Assembly: GCF_964019385.1 (NCBI RefSeq)
Contig: NC_088646.1
Span: forward strand, 42,157,908 to 42,221,907
Direction of reading: 5' to 3'
Source: Sycon ciliatum
Taxonomy: Eukaryota > Porifera > Calcarea > Leucosolenida > Sycettidae
DNA: 64,000 bases
Shown here: positions 46,102 through 58,100 of the stretch, in pieces
Position numbering within the stretch: position 1 is the stretch's first letter
How the letters are laid out: every line of letters starts with the position of its first letter
The notes under the pieces: generated by a model
What the model saw: the letters and a program-made list of their open reading frames with translations, nothing else
The model's database searches: none
Told to the model about the DNA's origin: nothing
Program-made: the position numbers and the translations under genes

Positions 46102-49100
46102 ACTTGTTCGAAATTGGACTGACTGACTGGCTGACTAGCCAACATTTGGTGGTTTCCCAGACAGGCTCTGTAAGCGTTTCAGTTTTTGGAAGTTGAGACG
46201 GCAACTGGCTTTCAGAGTTGAAAATGAAGTAAAATTCAACTGAAATACGCCAAGAACTCGGATATTGTGTTTGAACTCGTCGTGTGCCTTGAGGGTGCAT
46301 GCTTCAACTACTGAATACGGCAATGACATGCACCCAGTCACGCTAACTGAGTAAGCTTCTTCTGCATACAAATTAAACAATGTAGAAGAAAAAGTGTCAA
46401 ATGGGACTCCAACTTGTCACCATGGCAATTAGTTGTAAGTGGTAATCAATGACGATTACTCCAAAACACTAAAAATGTATACCAAGTTGTCAATGACAAT
46501 GACTCTGTGTTTTTATGACTGGTGTTCTGTTCTAGGGAGCTCTGGATTCAGAAGAACGATTGACAAATATTGGAGCCATGCTGTCACAACTTCCAGTCGA
46601 TGTGATGATTGGGAAGCTGTTGATCATGGGAACCGTCTTTCAGGTAAACTGTTAATCATGGCAACTGTCTTTCAAGTTAACTGTTCGTAAAACCAACTGT
46701 GGGTCACATAGGGTGGACTACGCCCTTAAAATGCACAGTTCGCACTATCACTCTACACTGCATGCACAGTTCACACTATCACTCTACACTGCATGGACAG
46801 TTCACACTATCATGCCCCGGCCCCCTGTATTTTCTATCTTTGATATTTGAAATCACGTCACCCAATGATAACAGCTGGGATTAACAAGGCCACTACTGAT
46901 TCCACGTATTCCCGCCAGGGCACACGCTGACACGTGCCTCAGCCAGAGTACGCAACTGCAAAATTTTATTATTTCACTCACCAGTGGCAGAATTTCTCCA
47001 TCTTGGGTTCATCAGCAAGCTACAGATCTACTACCTCTGCGAATCATGCAACTAGATGTCCAGCAGGAGCAACAGAATCGCCTTCATGCCAGTTGGGGGC
47101 TACCCCATTGCGCCTGAGTGAGATACTTTGCCTACCCTGACAAATTTCTTCGGTTCTGAAGTTTTACTCAGCGCAGAACAGCGGCTCAAAGTTCTCCATA
47201 TTCCTGAAGCTCGAGCGAATCCTTTGTTTGGGCTCGACTTCGCATGCGCCGTGCAACCATGAGTCATAGGCCTCGTTTGAGAGATACTTTTTTTGACTTT
47301 GTTTTACTTCGCAAATCCAAACGGGAATTTCTTCCCAATGACAAGGCAGCGAAGAGTATACTGATAGGTGCAGATCACTGCGCACACAAATATTTTGTCA
47401 AAAAGTTCAAGCGTATTTTGTGTTTCGCTCTTCGGCACTCCGTGAAACCACATCTCGCTATATCAAACGACATATCACTGGAAAGCTTGTTTTCTCAGCT
47501 TTCCAACGAGCTAGCATTTGCGATGATCGGAGAAGGACACCAGAGTAACGATAATTTGAACACTGGTGTATATGCACTGTACAAATGTATGCACTCTCAG
47601 GACAAGTATACTCGTCCTCTGGAATACAGCGAACATGTTTTGGACGAGTTAACTCGTCCTCGGTCCTCAAAGGGTTTAAAAAATTGTTTGTATGACTAGT
47701 ACAGGTCCTCCCCGTTATAACGAGTTCGGTTAGTACATAAACCCCGTTAGTAGATACAAATCTGAATTCCCCTGGCGAAACGTGGTCTATACCACTGTTT
47801 ACAGGTCCGGATACAACATAATCCGTTATAACATGAAACTCGTTATAACGAGTCATTGTGCTGGCCCCGGGAAGCATCTCCCTCATTATAACATAACTTG
47901 TCCAATGGAGAAACAAGAAGTTAGAGTGAAGAACAAAGGGAAGGTCTTTGTGCAGCGTCGTAACATCAAATACCCACAACATTTTCACCAATCTGTATAG
48001 GTTACTCAAATGAACAACATCGACAGCTAATTCAGTCTAGGGTACATCGTATGCACTCAACGACAGTACGCTACCAGCACACTCCAGGTGAAGCGGCTAT
48101 GTCTGCAACGCGTGGGCACGGAAGAGGAAATAGTGTTGTAAGATAAGTTCTTTCCATTGAGGTTTTGTTAGTTGTCGTCTGAGATACGACAATTGTACGT
48201 CCGTTCAAATACGGTCCAGTGAACACGCGGAAACAAAAAGGAGTGCGTAATAATTCAACGAAGTTTGACGAAAAGGCTGCAGAACGGACCAAAACATACT
48301 TTGCTCACCTCAAAGAAACGTCTAAGTGACGGAGTCGAGTGCAAACAGAGATTGAGTGAACCAAGCTGCACTTCAAACTGACAAGGAAAAATTGTCCTAG
48401 CTCTAGGCGCTATGCAGCATGAGGCTTGTGACACACCTCCGACCTGCACCTGTGATCTACCATGTGTACGGTGGATCCCTGAATGGGGCCATGAAAAACC
48501 AGTAGATCCTGCATCGGTTACGGATCGGGACGAGCATGAGTCCATGTACGGAGCACTGTACCCGCGCTGGGTAGACTCCGGGGACACAACATGGATCGAT
48601 TGTGGACTTCGTTCGTCAACCAAGGCGAATATCAGTTCATTCAGGGGGCCTTGAACTAGAAAAGATCGATCAGGGTTTTGTTTTTGGTTGGTCTGTAGCT
48701 TTGGATCCATGAAGGAAGCCATGGAATTTGATGTTTCTCAATCAGGACGCAGATCATCAAACTGCATCGTACAGATGTAGTGAGATGTACGTCGATCCAT
48801 CCCGGGTGTCTTACGAATACGAGAACACTATCCATCGGCTTCCTCGCGTACTCGCTGGATTCATGCAGAGCGCCTGAAAATGCGAATGCAATTTGATGAT
48901 CCTCGACCAGGACGCAGATGATCAAACTAGGGATGTACGTCGATCCATCTCAGGTGTCTTGATCACCAGAAGTAACACCAATGGCAGCACGGACCATCCA
49001 CCCGCTTCCTCGCGTACTCGCTGGATTCATGCAGAGCGCCTGAGAAAGGCGAATTATTTTCTGTGCGCTCTGTGTGAATCCGGGCGTGCTGTTGAAAAGG

Positions 49101-52100
49101 TGAAAACTAAAATCTTTCGAATCATATCGTTTCAAACGTTTGTGAGTGTAGTTGTCCTAAAAGAAGAAGTAGAAAAGCTGGTCAGGTCTAGCTCGAGTAG
49201 TCATGTCGAAGTCTGCAAGTGCAAAGGCAACGCGAGGTGAGCTTTCTCTCAAAGAGAAATACGAGATCGTGCAGATGCAAGAAAGAGGATTGAAAGCGGC
49301 GAGCATCGCTCGTAACGTCCGTCGCCCGGCTCAAACTATCTACACCGTGCTAAAACAAAAGGATGCAATCAAGCGTGCATACCTTGGCGGCGAGCGGCCT
49401 TCGTCTGCACAGCGCGTAAGGCGGTCTCGCTGGCCGGAGCTGGATGCAGCTCTGCGAGATTGGCTTGCTTGCGCTAGAGCTGCAAATCTGGATGTGACAG
49501 ATGACATCCTGACGACGGAAGCGGAGAAGCTTGCACGACAGCTGGGGATTTCAAGCGAGGATTTCTCAGCGAGCCATGGCTTCATAAGTCGCTTCAAGGC
49601 ACGGCACCAAGTCTCGCTGAGGACGAAAGCTGGAGAGGGGAGAGAAGCTGCAGCTGATCACAACATCGATCAATGGCTCCACGATGTTCTCCCAACATTG
49701 ATTGAAGGGTATGGACCCAAAAATGTTTTCAATGCAGACGAAACGGCATTGTTTTACCGGCTGCTTCCTCATCACACTCTAGCATTCCGCGGAGAGAAGT
49801 GCCAGGGCGGGAAGAAAAAGAAGGAGAGGCTGAGTGTATTGTTAGCTGCCAATATGGATGGTTCGGAGAAGCTGGTGCCACTGGTTATTGGGCATTACAA
49901 AAACCCAAGGTGCTGCAAGAATGCCAGATCCTTGCCGGTGACGTACAAGCACTCAAAGAACGCATGGATGACAGGGCATTGTTCAAAGAGTGGCTGATGA
50001 ATTTCAACCAGGAAATGGCAGCAGAAGCGAAAAGTGCTCCTTTTCTTGGACAACTGCTCGGCCCACTCAGCTGCAACCCTGACAGCGAATTTCTCGCACA
50101 TAACCATCCATTACTTCCCTCCGAACTCGACATCCAGGAGCCAGCCGATGGATCAAGGCGTGATCCGCAGCATGAAAGCAGCCTACCGTACCAAGCTTCT
50201 GCGGCGCATCGTGGATGCCTTTGATTCCGGCAAACCTACCGATGAGGCAAAGAAGGTCAATGTTCTGGAGGCCATTTTCATGCTGCATGCAGCCTGGCAG
50301 AGAGTCACGCCCACTGTAGCAAATTGTTTCCGACATGCCAAGTTTCATGATGAATCGTCTGGCCAGACTGAGTCCTTGGCAAATTCGAACGTGCCAAATG
50401 GCAACGAAGATGGCCTGCTAGCCATGACTGAAGCATAGGATAGCTTAGCTGACCAGACTGGTGACAAAGAGGATTACTCTCTGCCAGAATATCTTGACTT
50501 TGACGAGGGCATTGCAACTGAGGGTCCTGCGGCTTTAGACATTGCCCAGCATAGCAACACTGCCAACAACAGTGGGAGTGATATTGAAGATGACACCGAA
50601 GCCCCAGCTGCGAAGCCACCGACTCGATCAGAGGCAGCAGTCTCTCTTCAAGTTGTGAAGGACTATGTGAGCCAGAGCACGCCAAAATATGACCACAGAC
50701 CAGAAATTCGATTTTCAGTTTTTTGTTAAAAAATGATCCAACACACCTAATGTTCACTGTCTGAAAGTTTTGGATTGATCCGAAATGTCTAAGTGTTGCT
50801 ACAATGGTATTATATGCAGCACTGTTGAAATGGTGAAATTCTATGTACAGCAATGGGATTGTCATTTTTGCACACAATTGATATGCCCCTTGGTTCATCC
50901 TTTCCGGGTCAGTTCCTCTGTCCAGGGTCTTATAGCATGAGCTGACAGGTACTCAGCCACATCCAAATTGTCTATAGGCAGCTGAGCTGGGTGTCCGAAA
51001 TACCTCCTGTTTGGAGCACCACTGGAGAACCGCCAGCGAAAACACGGTCAACATCTGTGAGATGGCCGAAGAAGTTGGCACTCCATGTCCTCTCCATCAC
51101 ACTCCACCTGTACTTTCAGATATACAGTATACACTGCTGCACACATTGTTCGTCAACATACTAGACGTCGCACTCATATTCCCCACACTAAAGCCCATCT
51201 GCACACGGTTTTCTCCGCTCGCCAGAGAGTACTGCTTTCGCTGCATACTGCTCATGCTAGCGATGTTCCGCATAAGGGTACTTAAATTATCGACTTGAGC
51301 AAGTTGAGGGAGCAGCAGAGTCCAGTGATTGTTTTTGCACTTGCAACCAATACTGGCATTGTCCCGGATATGTGCAGCGATGTCCATTCTGGCCAAATCA
51401 TCGGCCGACTCACCTCCCAAGTCAGTGTCGATGCCAATCGCTTGCCAGGTTGTCATCAGAGTAGAATTCCTCGTCACAGCAGATCGTGGGACTACCAGCA
51501 TCAATTCTTTTTACGCTCGATGAAAGTGTCGCTCTCAAATGACTCGTCGCTGTATCCATCATCGTCTTCCTTCTGTTTCCGACTCGAATCCCCAAAATAT
51601 TTTATCCTGCGCATGGAGTGCGATGATGTCGTCTTCTTCCGCTCCGCAGTACATTACTACTACTACGCTCTTCTGTCGATACATTGAGGACGATCAGTTT
51701 TAGGCGACTCAGCGCAACGTGGAATACAAACTCTAACAAATAAACTTACTTGCAACAGAAAATTGCATCCGGAACAGTCCAGTCGACCGAGGAGAACAAC
51801 AACAGCAACTCGCGCTGCACTGCACTTCGTATTTTTTGCCGCGGAATTCAAATCGCGATTATCTCGACTTTTTCAAAAAAAGCTGTGGTCATGTTTTAGC
51901 GCGCTCGGGCTCATGTCATGTCGCTGGATCCTGGCGTTGTTGACGACGCCATTTTCACAGGCACTTCTGACATTGACGACTTGCTCCTGAAACGGGTCAT
52001 GACCGCGACGCATCAGTCATCTATCCATGCCTTCCTTTCACCATCCAGTGGAACAACCAACATACGCAGATCACTCCAGCCACCAACTACCACAGAAGTG

Positions 52101-55100
52101 AAAACCAAGGCCGGAAAGCACCAGACCCAGGCAGTAAAACCAGCCGCCACCATCAAGACATTTTTTGCTGCCGTGCGGCCTCGTGAAAAGGAGGTAGTGT
52201 GCACTGATGTATCCGAGGGTGAAAGGAATTCGCTTTCATGCTGGAGTGACAGCAACGTGTCTAGTTCTGATATTGAAGTTGTCACTTGCAGCTCGGAAGA
52301 GAATGATGACGACATCATAACACAACGTCCCAGGTCAGCATGCAGAGGTGTTGTAAGCATCCTGACCTCCAGCTCTTCTTCGGAAACAGTTTTCACTCCA
52401 ACAGTATCCGCTACTACGCCCGACCATCCAGCAACCTCATCATCGTCTTCTGAAAGCGACTGCACCCCACCATTTGCTGTTGCGTCATGTACATCCGAAG
52501 CTACTTCAGTAATGTGTGAGATATGCAATGGGGCTGACATCAGAAAATGCAGAACATGCACCAAGTGCGCGTTAAGGTACCATCACTGCTGCCAAGTCGA
52601 TGATGAAGACGAGAAATTCTGCAATGCATGTTTTGCTGCAGTTTAAGTCTGCCAAAGGACTGATTGTGTCATCCCACTCCCTGCTCTTTCTCGCTTCAGG
52701 ATCTCTCCCACCTCCTTCTGCCCATTTGCCTTTTTTCCGACCTGGCTCTTGTTGATCCCTCTCACTCACTCTCTCACACTCTCTCACTCACTCTCACTCT
52801 CTCACTCACTCTCTCGCTAACACTTAGTGGGTCTCTCACTCTCTCGCTCACTCTTAGCGGCTCTCTCTCTCACTCACTCACTCACTCTCTTGCTCACTCT
52901 CTCACTCACTCTCTCACTCACACTAGATAACTAAATCACTCTCATTCTTTCACGCTCTCACTCACTTCCTCACTCTCTCACGTACTATTTTACTTACTCT
53001 TAGGCTCTCATTCTCTCACTCTCTCACTCTCTTGCTCACTCTTAGGCTCTCTCATTCTCTCACTCTCTTGCTCACTCTCTCACGCACTCTCTCACTCACA
53101 CTAGATCACTAAATCACTCTCATTCTCTCACTCTCTCACTCTCTCACTCTCTCACTCACTCTCTCACTCACTCTCTCCTCACTCTCTCACTCACTCTCTC
53201 ACTCACTCTCTCACTCACTCTCTCACTCACTCTCTCACTCACTCTCTCACTCACTCTCTCACTCACTCTCTCACTCACTCTCTCACTCACTCTCTCACTC
53301 ACTCTCTCACTCACTGTCTCACTCATACTCGCATCACTAGATCACTCTCATTCTCTTACACTTTCTCACTCACTCTCTCACGCGCTCTCACACTACCACA
53401 CTAGATCACTCTCATTCTCTCACAATCTGTCACTCCCTCTCTTACTCACTAACTTACTCACTCACTCACTCTCTCTCTCTCACACTCTTCCTCTCTCTCA
53501 CACTCTTCCTCTCTCTCACTCTCTCCCTCTCTCTCACACTCTCTCACTCACTCTCTCACACTATCCCCCTCTCACTCTCTTTTTCCGTCTCTAGCTTTCT
53601 CCCTCTCCCACTCTTGCGTTCTCCATCTCGTTCTATGCACGTGTCAATCTTTGAAGAAATTGTGATATTAAATGCTCTGCTGTAACAAGACTTAGTGCAC
53701 AATTTACGTTTGAACTCACATAACCTGCCAAATCCAAGATGCTGCTTTTACTGCACTCTTCATTAACTGGAGGGACAATTATTATATATTTCAGTGTTGA
53801 TCTCTGTACTTGTACCAAATACGCTATTACACTGCATTGAAACTGTACAGTGTATCTTTATTTTCCGCATCCGATAAACAGCCGGCATGTAGTACTGTAT
53901 TGAAATTATCTTATAACGAGTTACAGGGTCTAGAAATTATTTTGTATCGAGGGAAACCCAGAAACGTGCATATCATCGCTTACTGACCATGTATGGTGGC
54001 AAGTCCTGTTACAAGATAAGTCTCGTTATAAGACTTTCCTGACGGCCCAGAGATTATCTACTAGTGAGGGAGGACCTGAAGATGGTTGCTCCAACGAGGA
54101 GCACAGATACAGGGAGGACATGTATCTTTTTATGACCAGTGTGTCGTGTTTGGCTTGGTGTGTGTATTTGTGTGTGTGTGTGTGTATGTGTGTATAGACA
54201 GTTGTCTTAAGTCCCTGGGCTGCTTATATGTGTGTATATGTATATGTCTATGTCTGTGTCTGTGTCTGTGTCTGTGCATGTGCGTGTCTGTGTGTCTATG
54301 CATGTGCGTGTCTGTGTGTGCTTGCGTGCGTGTGTGTGTTCTTGCATGCACATGCTTTCTAGGTTATCCAGCCAATTCTTACAATGGCTGCATGCCTTAG
54401 CGTGCAGAGTCCGTTTCATCGCATGGCTGATGGCAACTTGGATGTTCAGGTAGGGAGCAATTTATTATGCATTTTGTGGGTTGAATATGTCTCCCTATAT
54501 CAAGAGGAATCTGGTCATATCAGGAGCGTTTCCGCTACACCAAGGGCACCAAACGGATGTTGTGGTTCGTATTCAGCCCGCACACTACTCATACATGTAC
54601 ACAGTTCCACTGATACACACGAATCGGAGAGTTTAGAAATACATTGCATTGAAAGGGAACATGGCAGTAAAGGTAAAACCAGAGAGGAAAGACATGCAGC
54701 ACAGGAAGCCAAGATGGATCCAAGGAGAAGCACATTGCACACATGCGCACACTCTACATACAGAGAGTGCTGCATAGCAACAGTAACGACGCGCATGGCA
54801 GCAGTAACTACGTGCATGGTAACAGTAGCTAAGATAATCTGATAATGACGTCACACATAGCATGCATGTAATCTAGGACTGTGACGTTGCACATAATAAC
54901 ATGCATGCAATCCATAACACACTTTGATCGTGATCCCTTGCTCACTTGAATACTTAAAGTGGCCCATGACATTCAACTCAACAGCTGTATCCTTACTATG
55001 CCCATGACATTCAACTCAACAGCTGTATCTTTGCTATGCCCATGACATTCAACTCAACAGCTGTATCCTTGCTATGCCCATGACATTCAACTCAACAGCT

Positions 55101-58100
55101 GTATCCTTACTATGCCCATGACATTCAACTCAACAGCTGTATCCTTGCTATGCGCATAACATTCAACTCAACAGCTGTATCCTTACTATGCCCTGTAACC
55201 TATCTTACTATTGCTACAGAGAAACCGGCGCACACTCGAGTCTGATCATGGTGACCCATTCACATTGTTCACAGCTTTCAATGAATGGATTCAGGTAAGA
55301 ACAAGCAGTTCGATATTGGCCGTCTGATGATGGTAAGAACAAGCAGTTCGATATTGGCCTTCTGATGATGCTAAGACCAGCTGTGTAGTATAGTCTTGGG
55401 TAACAATGGACAAGCCAATCAGCCAATCAGCCAATCAGCATAGCTTGTCCAACACACACACACAAGCCAATCAGCATAGCTTGTCCAACAACAAGTCTGA
55501 TAGAAGCAGCTGCCAGTTGGCAGTTGCCTCTGAGCAACTCTTGCTGACATCACTGCTGTTACACTTATCTTCTGTTTTTGTGTGATGTCACAGATCAAGT
55601 CTAATGATCGTCATGCTGGTTCTAACTCGCACAAATGGTGCCGACGTCGAGGTTTAGAACAACAACGCTTCTATGAAATTGCTAAATTGCGAAGGCAGTT
55701 TGAAGGGATTTTGAGTGATCACAGATTGCTGCAAACTGGGTCAGACAGCTCGTCAAGTGAGGACGATGCTGAAGACAGTAGGAAAGCACGTGGCTGGGAC
55801 AAACGTGAAGGTCTGTAGTGGTGTGTAATGATGTGAATATGTATAGAATAAACACCGATGTAGCAGTGTGGATACATGGTGTGAATATGTATAGAATAAA
55901 CACCGATGTAGCAGTGTGGATACATGGTGTGAATATGTATAGAACAAACACCGATGTAGCAGTGTGGATACATGGTGTGAATATGTATAGAATAAACACC
56001 GATGTAGCAGTGTGGATACATGGTGTGAATATGTATAGAATAAACACCGATGTAGCAGTGTGGATACATGGTGTGAATATGTATAGAATAAACACCGATG
56101 TAGCAGTGTGGATACATGGTGTGAATATGTATAGAATAAACACCGATGTAGCAGTGTGGATACATGGTGTGAATATGTATAGAATAAACACCGATGTAGC
56201 AGTGTGGATACATGGTGTGAATATGTATAGAATAAACACCGATGTAGCAGTGTGGATACATGGTGTGAATATGTATAGAATAAACACCGATGTAGCAGTG
56301 TGGATACATGGTGTGAATATGTATAGAACAAACACCGATGTAGCAGTGTGGATACATGGTGTGAATATGTATAGAATAAACACCGATGTAGCAGTGTGGA
56401 TACATGGTGTGAATATGTATAGAATAAACACCGATGTAGCAGTGTGGATACATGGTGTGAATATGTATAGAATAAACACCGATGTAGCAGTGTGGATACA
56501 TGGTGTGAATATGTATAGAATAAACACCGATGTAGCAGTGTGGATACATGGTGTGAATATGTATAGAATAAACACCGATGTAGCAGTGTGGATACATGGT
56601 GTGAATATGTATAGAATAAACACTGATGTAGCAGTGTGGATACATGGTGTGAATATGTATAGAATAAACACCGATGTAGCAGTGTGGATACATGGTGTGA
56701 ATATGTATAGAATAAACACCGATGTAGCAGTGTGGATACATGGTGTGAATATTGTTCCACTTTTTTTTCTTTTTTTTCTTTTTTTGTGTGCGTCCACATA
56801 CCGTACTCACTCGATTAGAAGTCGGGGGCTTCTATTTTTTCAATACCGATTTTGAGGAGGCTTCTATTCAAGAGGGGCTTCTATTCGAGAGGGGCTTTTA
56901 TTGTTTCATTCCATACCAGTATTCCAATCAAATCTCTAAAACTTTCATATTCACAGCAACTCAACCCTGAGTTAGTTCGCACACACTAAGTCGACCAGGA
57001 CGTACCTGGTATACCAATATGAACATGCACGGGGTGTTTTTTGCACACTTGACCTTCATACATGGCACTACCTGGTCACCCCATACTTTGCGAGTAGTAG
57101 TCCGGGCTTCTATTCGAGAGGGGCTTGTATTTTTTTCAAACAGTCCTTGTAGGGGGGCTATTATTCAAGAGGGGCTTTTATTCGAGAGGGGCTTCTAATC
57201 AAGTGAGTACGGTATATGCCGAATGTACCATTTATTGAAACAAAGAAAAATGGTGGCACCTACAGTTGCGCTCGGTGAAATCCGGCCCGAAGTGCATAAC
57301 TGGCGCCCAGTACTGATGCGGCCCTTGACGCCCTCAAAGCTGTACAAGTGCTAGTGTGCACGTGTGCCGTATGAACTGTGCATGTGCTGTACTCATACAA
57401 ATACGCATGCATGCTTACACCGAAGTGTAGAAAACCGCGCCAAACAAAGCCAAGTGTAACATTCATTTCAGTTCAGCACAAGTAAAGAAGACGGAGATCG
57501 TTTCGAAGCAGTTCATTTCATACACAGAGCAGCAGGGCTTCAATATTTTGTGTGGCCACCGTCTGCTTCGATTAGGGCTTCAACACGACGTGGCATTGAA
57601 TCCACGTATGGGAAAACCGTGTCAGGAGCCAACGAGTCCCACTGCACCAGCTGGTCAGCATTCTCGCAGCGATGTGGAATTATTCTCTTCTTGAGAAGAG
57701 CCCACACAGTGGGAATGGCCGTGTCCTTCTTCTCTATCTCTTCTTGATCTTGAGCTGTACTTCGTGAAGTGAATGAAAGAGATTTTGAACTGTTTTTAGC
57801 ATGCAACACGTTCACTCCGAACTTTCACACGAGGTGCGTACAGTTGAGTTCGTACACACACATCGCCAGTGATGTAATGGGAGCTGGCTTCGCGGCGCCG
57901 GCTTTGCACTTCGGGCTGGATTTCACCGAGCGCAACTGTATGTACAGGGGATGGCCCACGCCTGGTATAAAGTAAACGTAAAAGAGAAAAAAAGTAGTAC
58001 AGTGAAATGAGGCTCAAAGTCACAGACAGCACACGGGGTCGCCGTGGCAAACAAAGAGAGAGAAGAAGGAAAAGGAAAGATGAGAAAGAAAGAGAGGTAA

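Larger units (their letters stand above)
47702..54078. mobile_element. Probable pogo/Tigger-type transposon
   Basis: The left end CAGGTCCTCCCCGTTATAAC follows a TA. A related but shorter end, GGGAGGACCTG, lies at 54068-54078, with CTTATAACGAG and CGTTATAAGAC motifs further inside. Repeated GTTATAAC words near both ends are typical of Tigger termini. The transposase pseudogene at 49203-50729 lies inside. The right TA is not preserved and the 6.4-kb span includes a long simple-sequence tract, so the right boundary is uncertain. Confidence 0.45.

Noticed and set aside
51097-51687. Overlapping ORFs on both strands of 130-135 residues
   Set aside because: No recognisable motif and no evidence to prefer a strand. 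Left unannotated.
55682-56855. Long ORFs on both strands repeating a 16-residue unit
   Set aside because: The 48-bp satellite period is divisible by three and lacks stops. The tract is intronic in DHX34.
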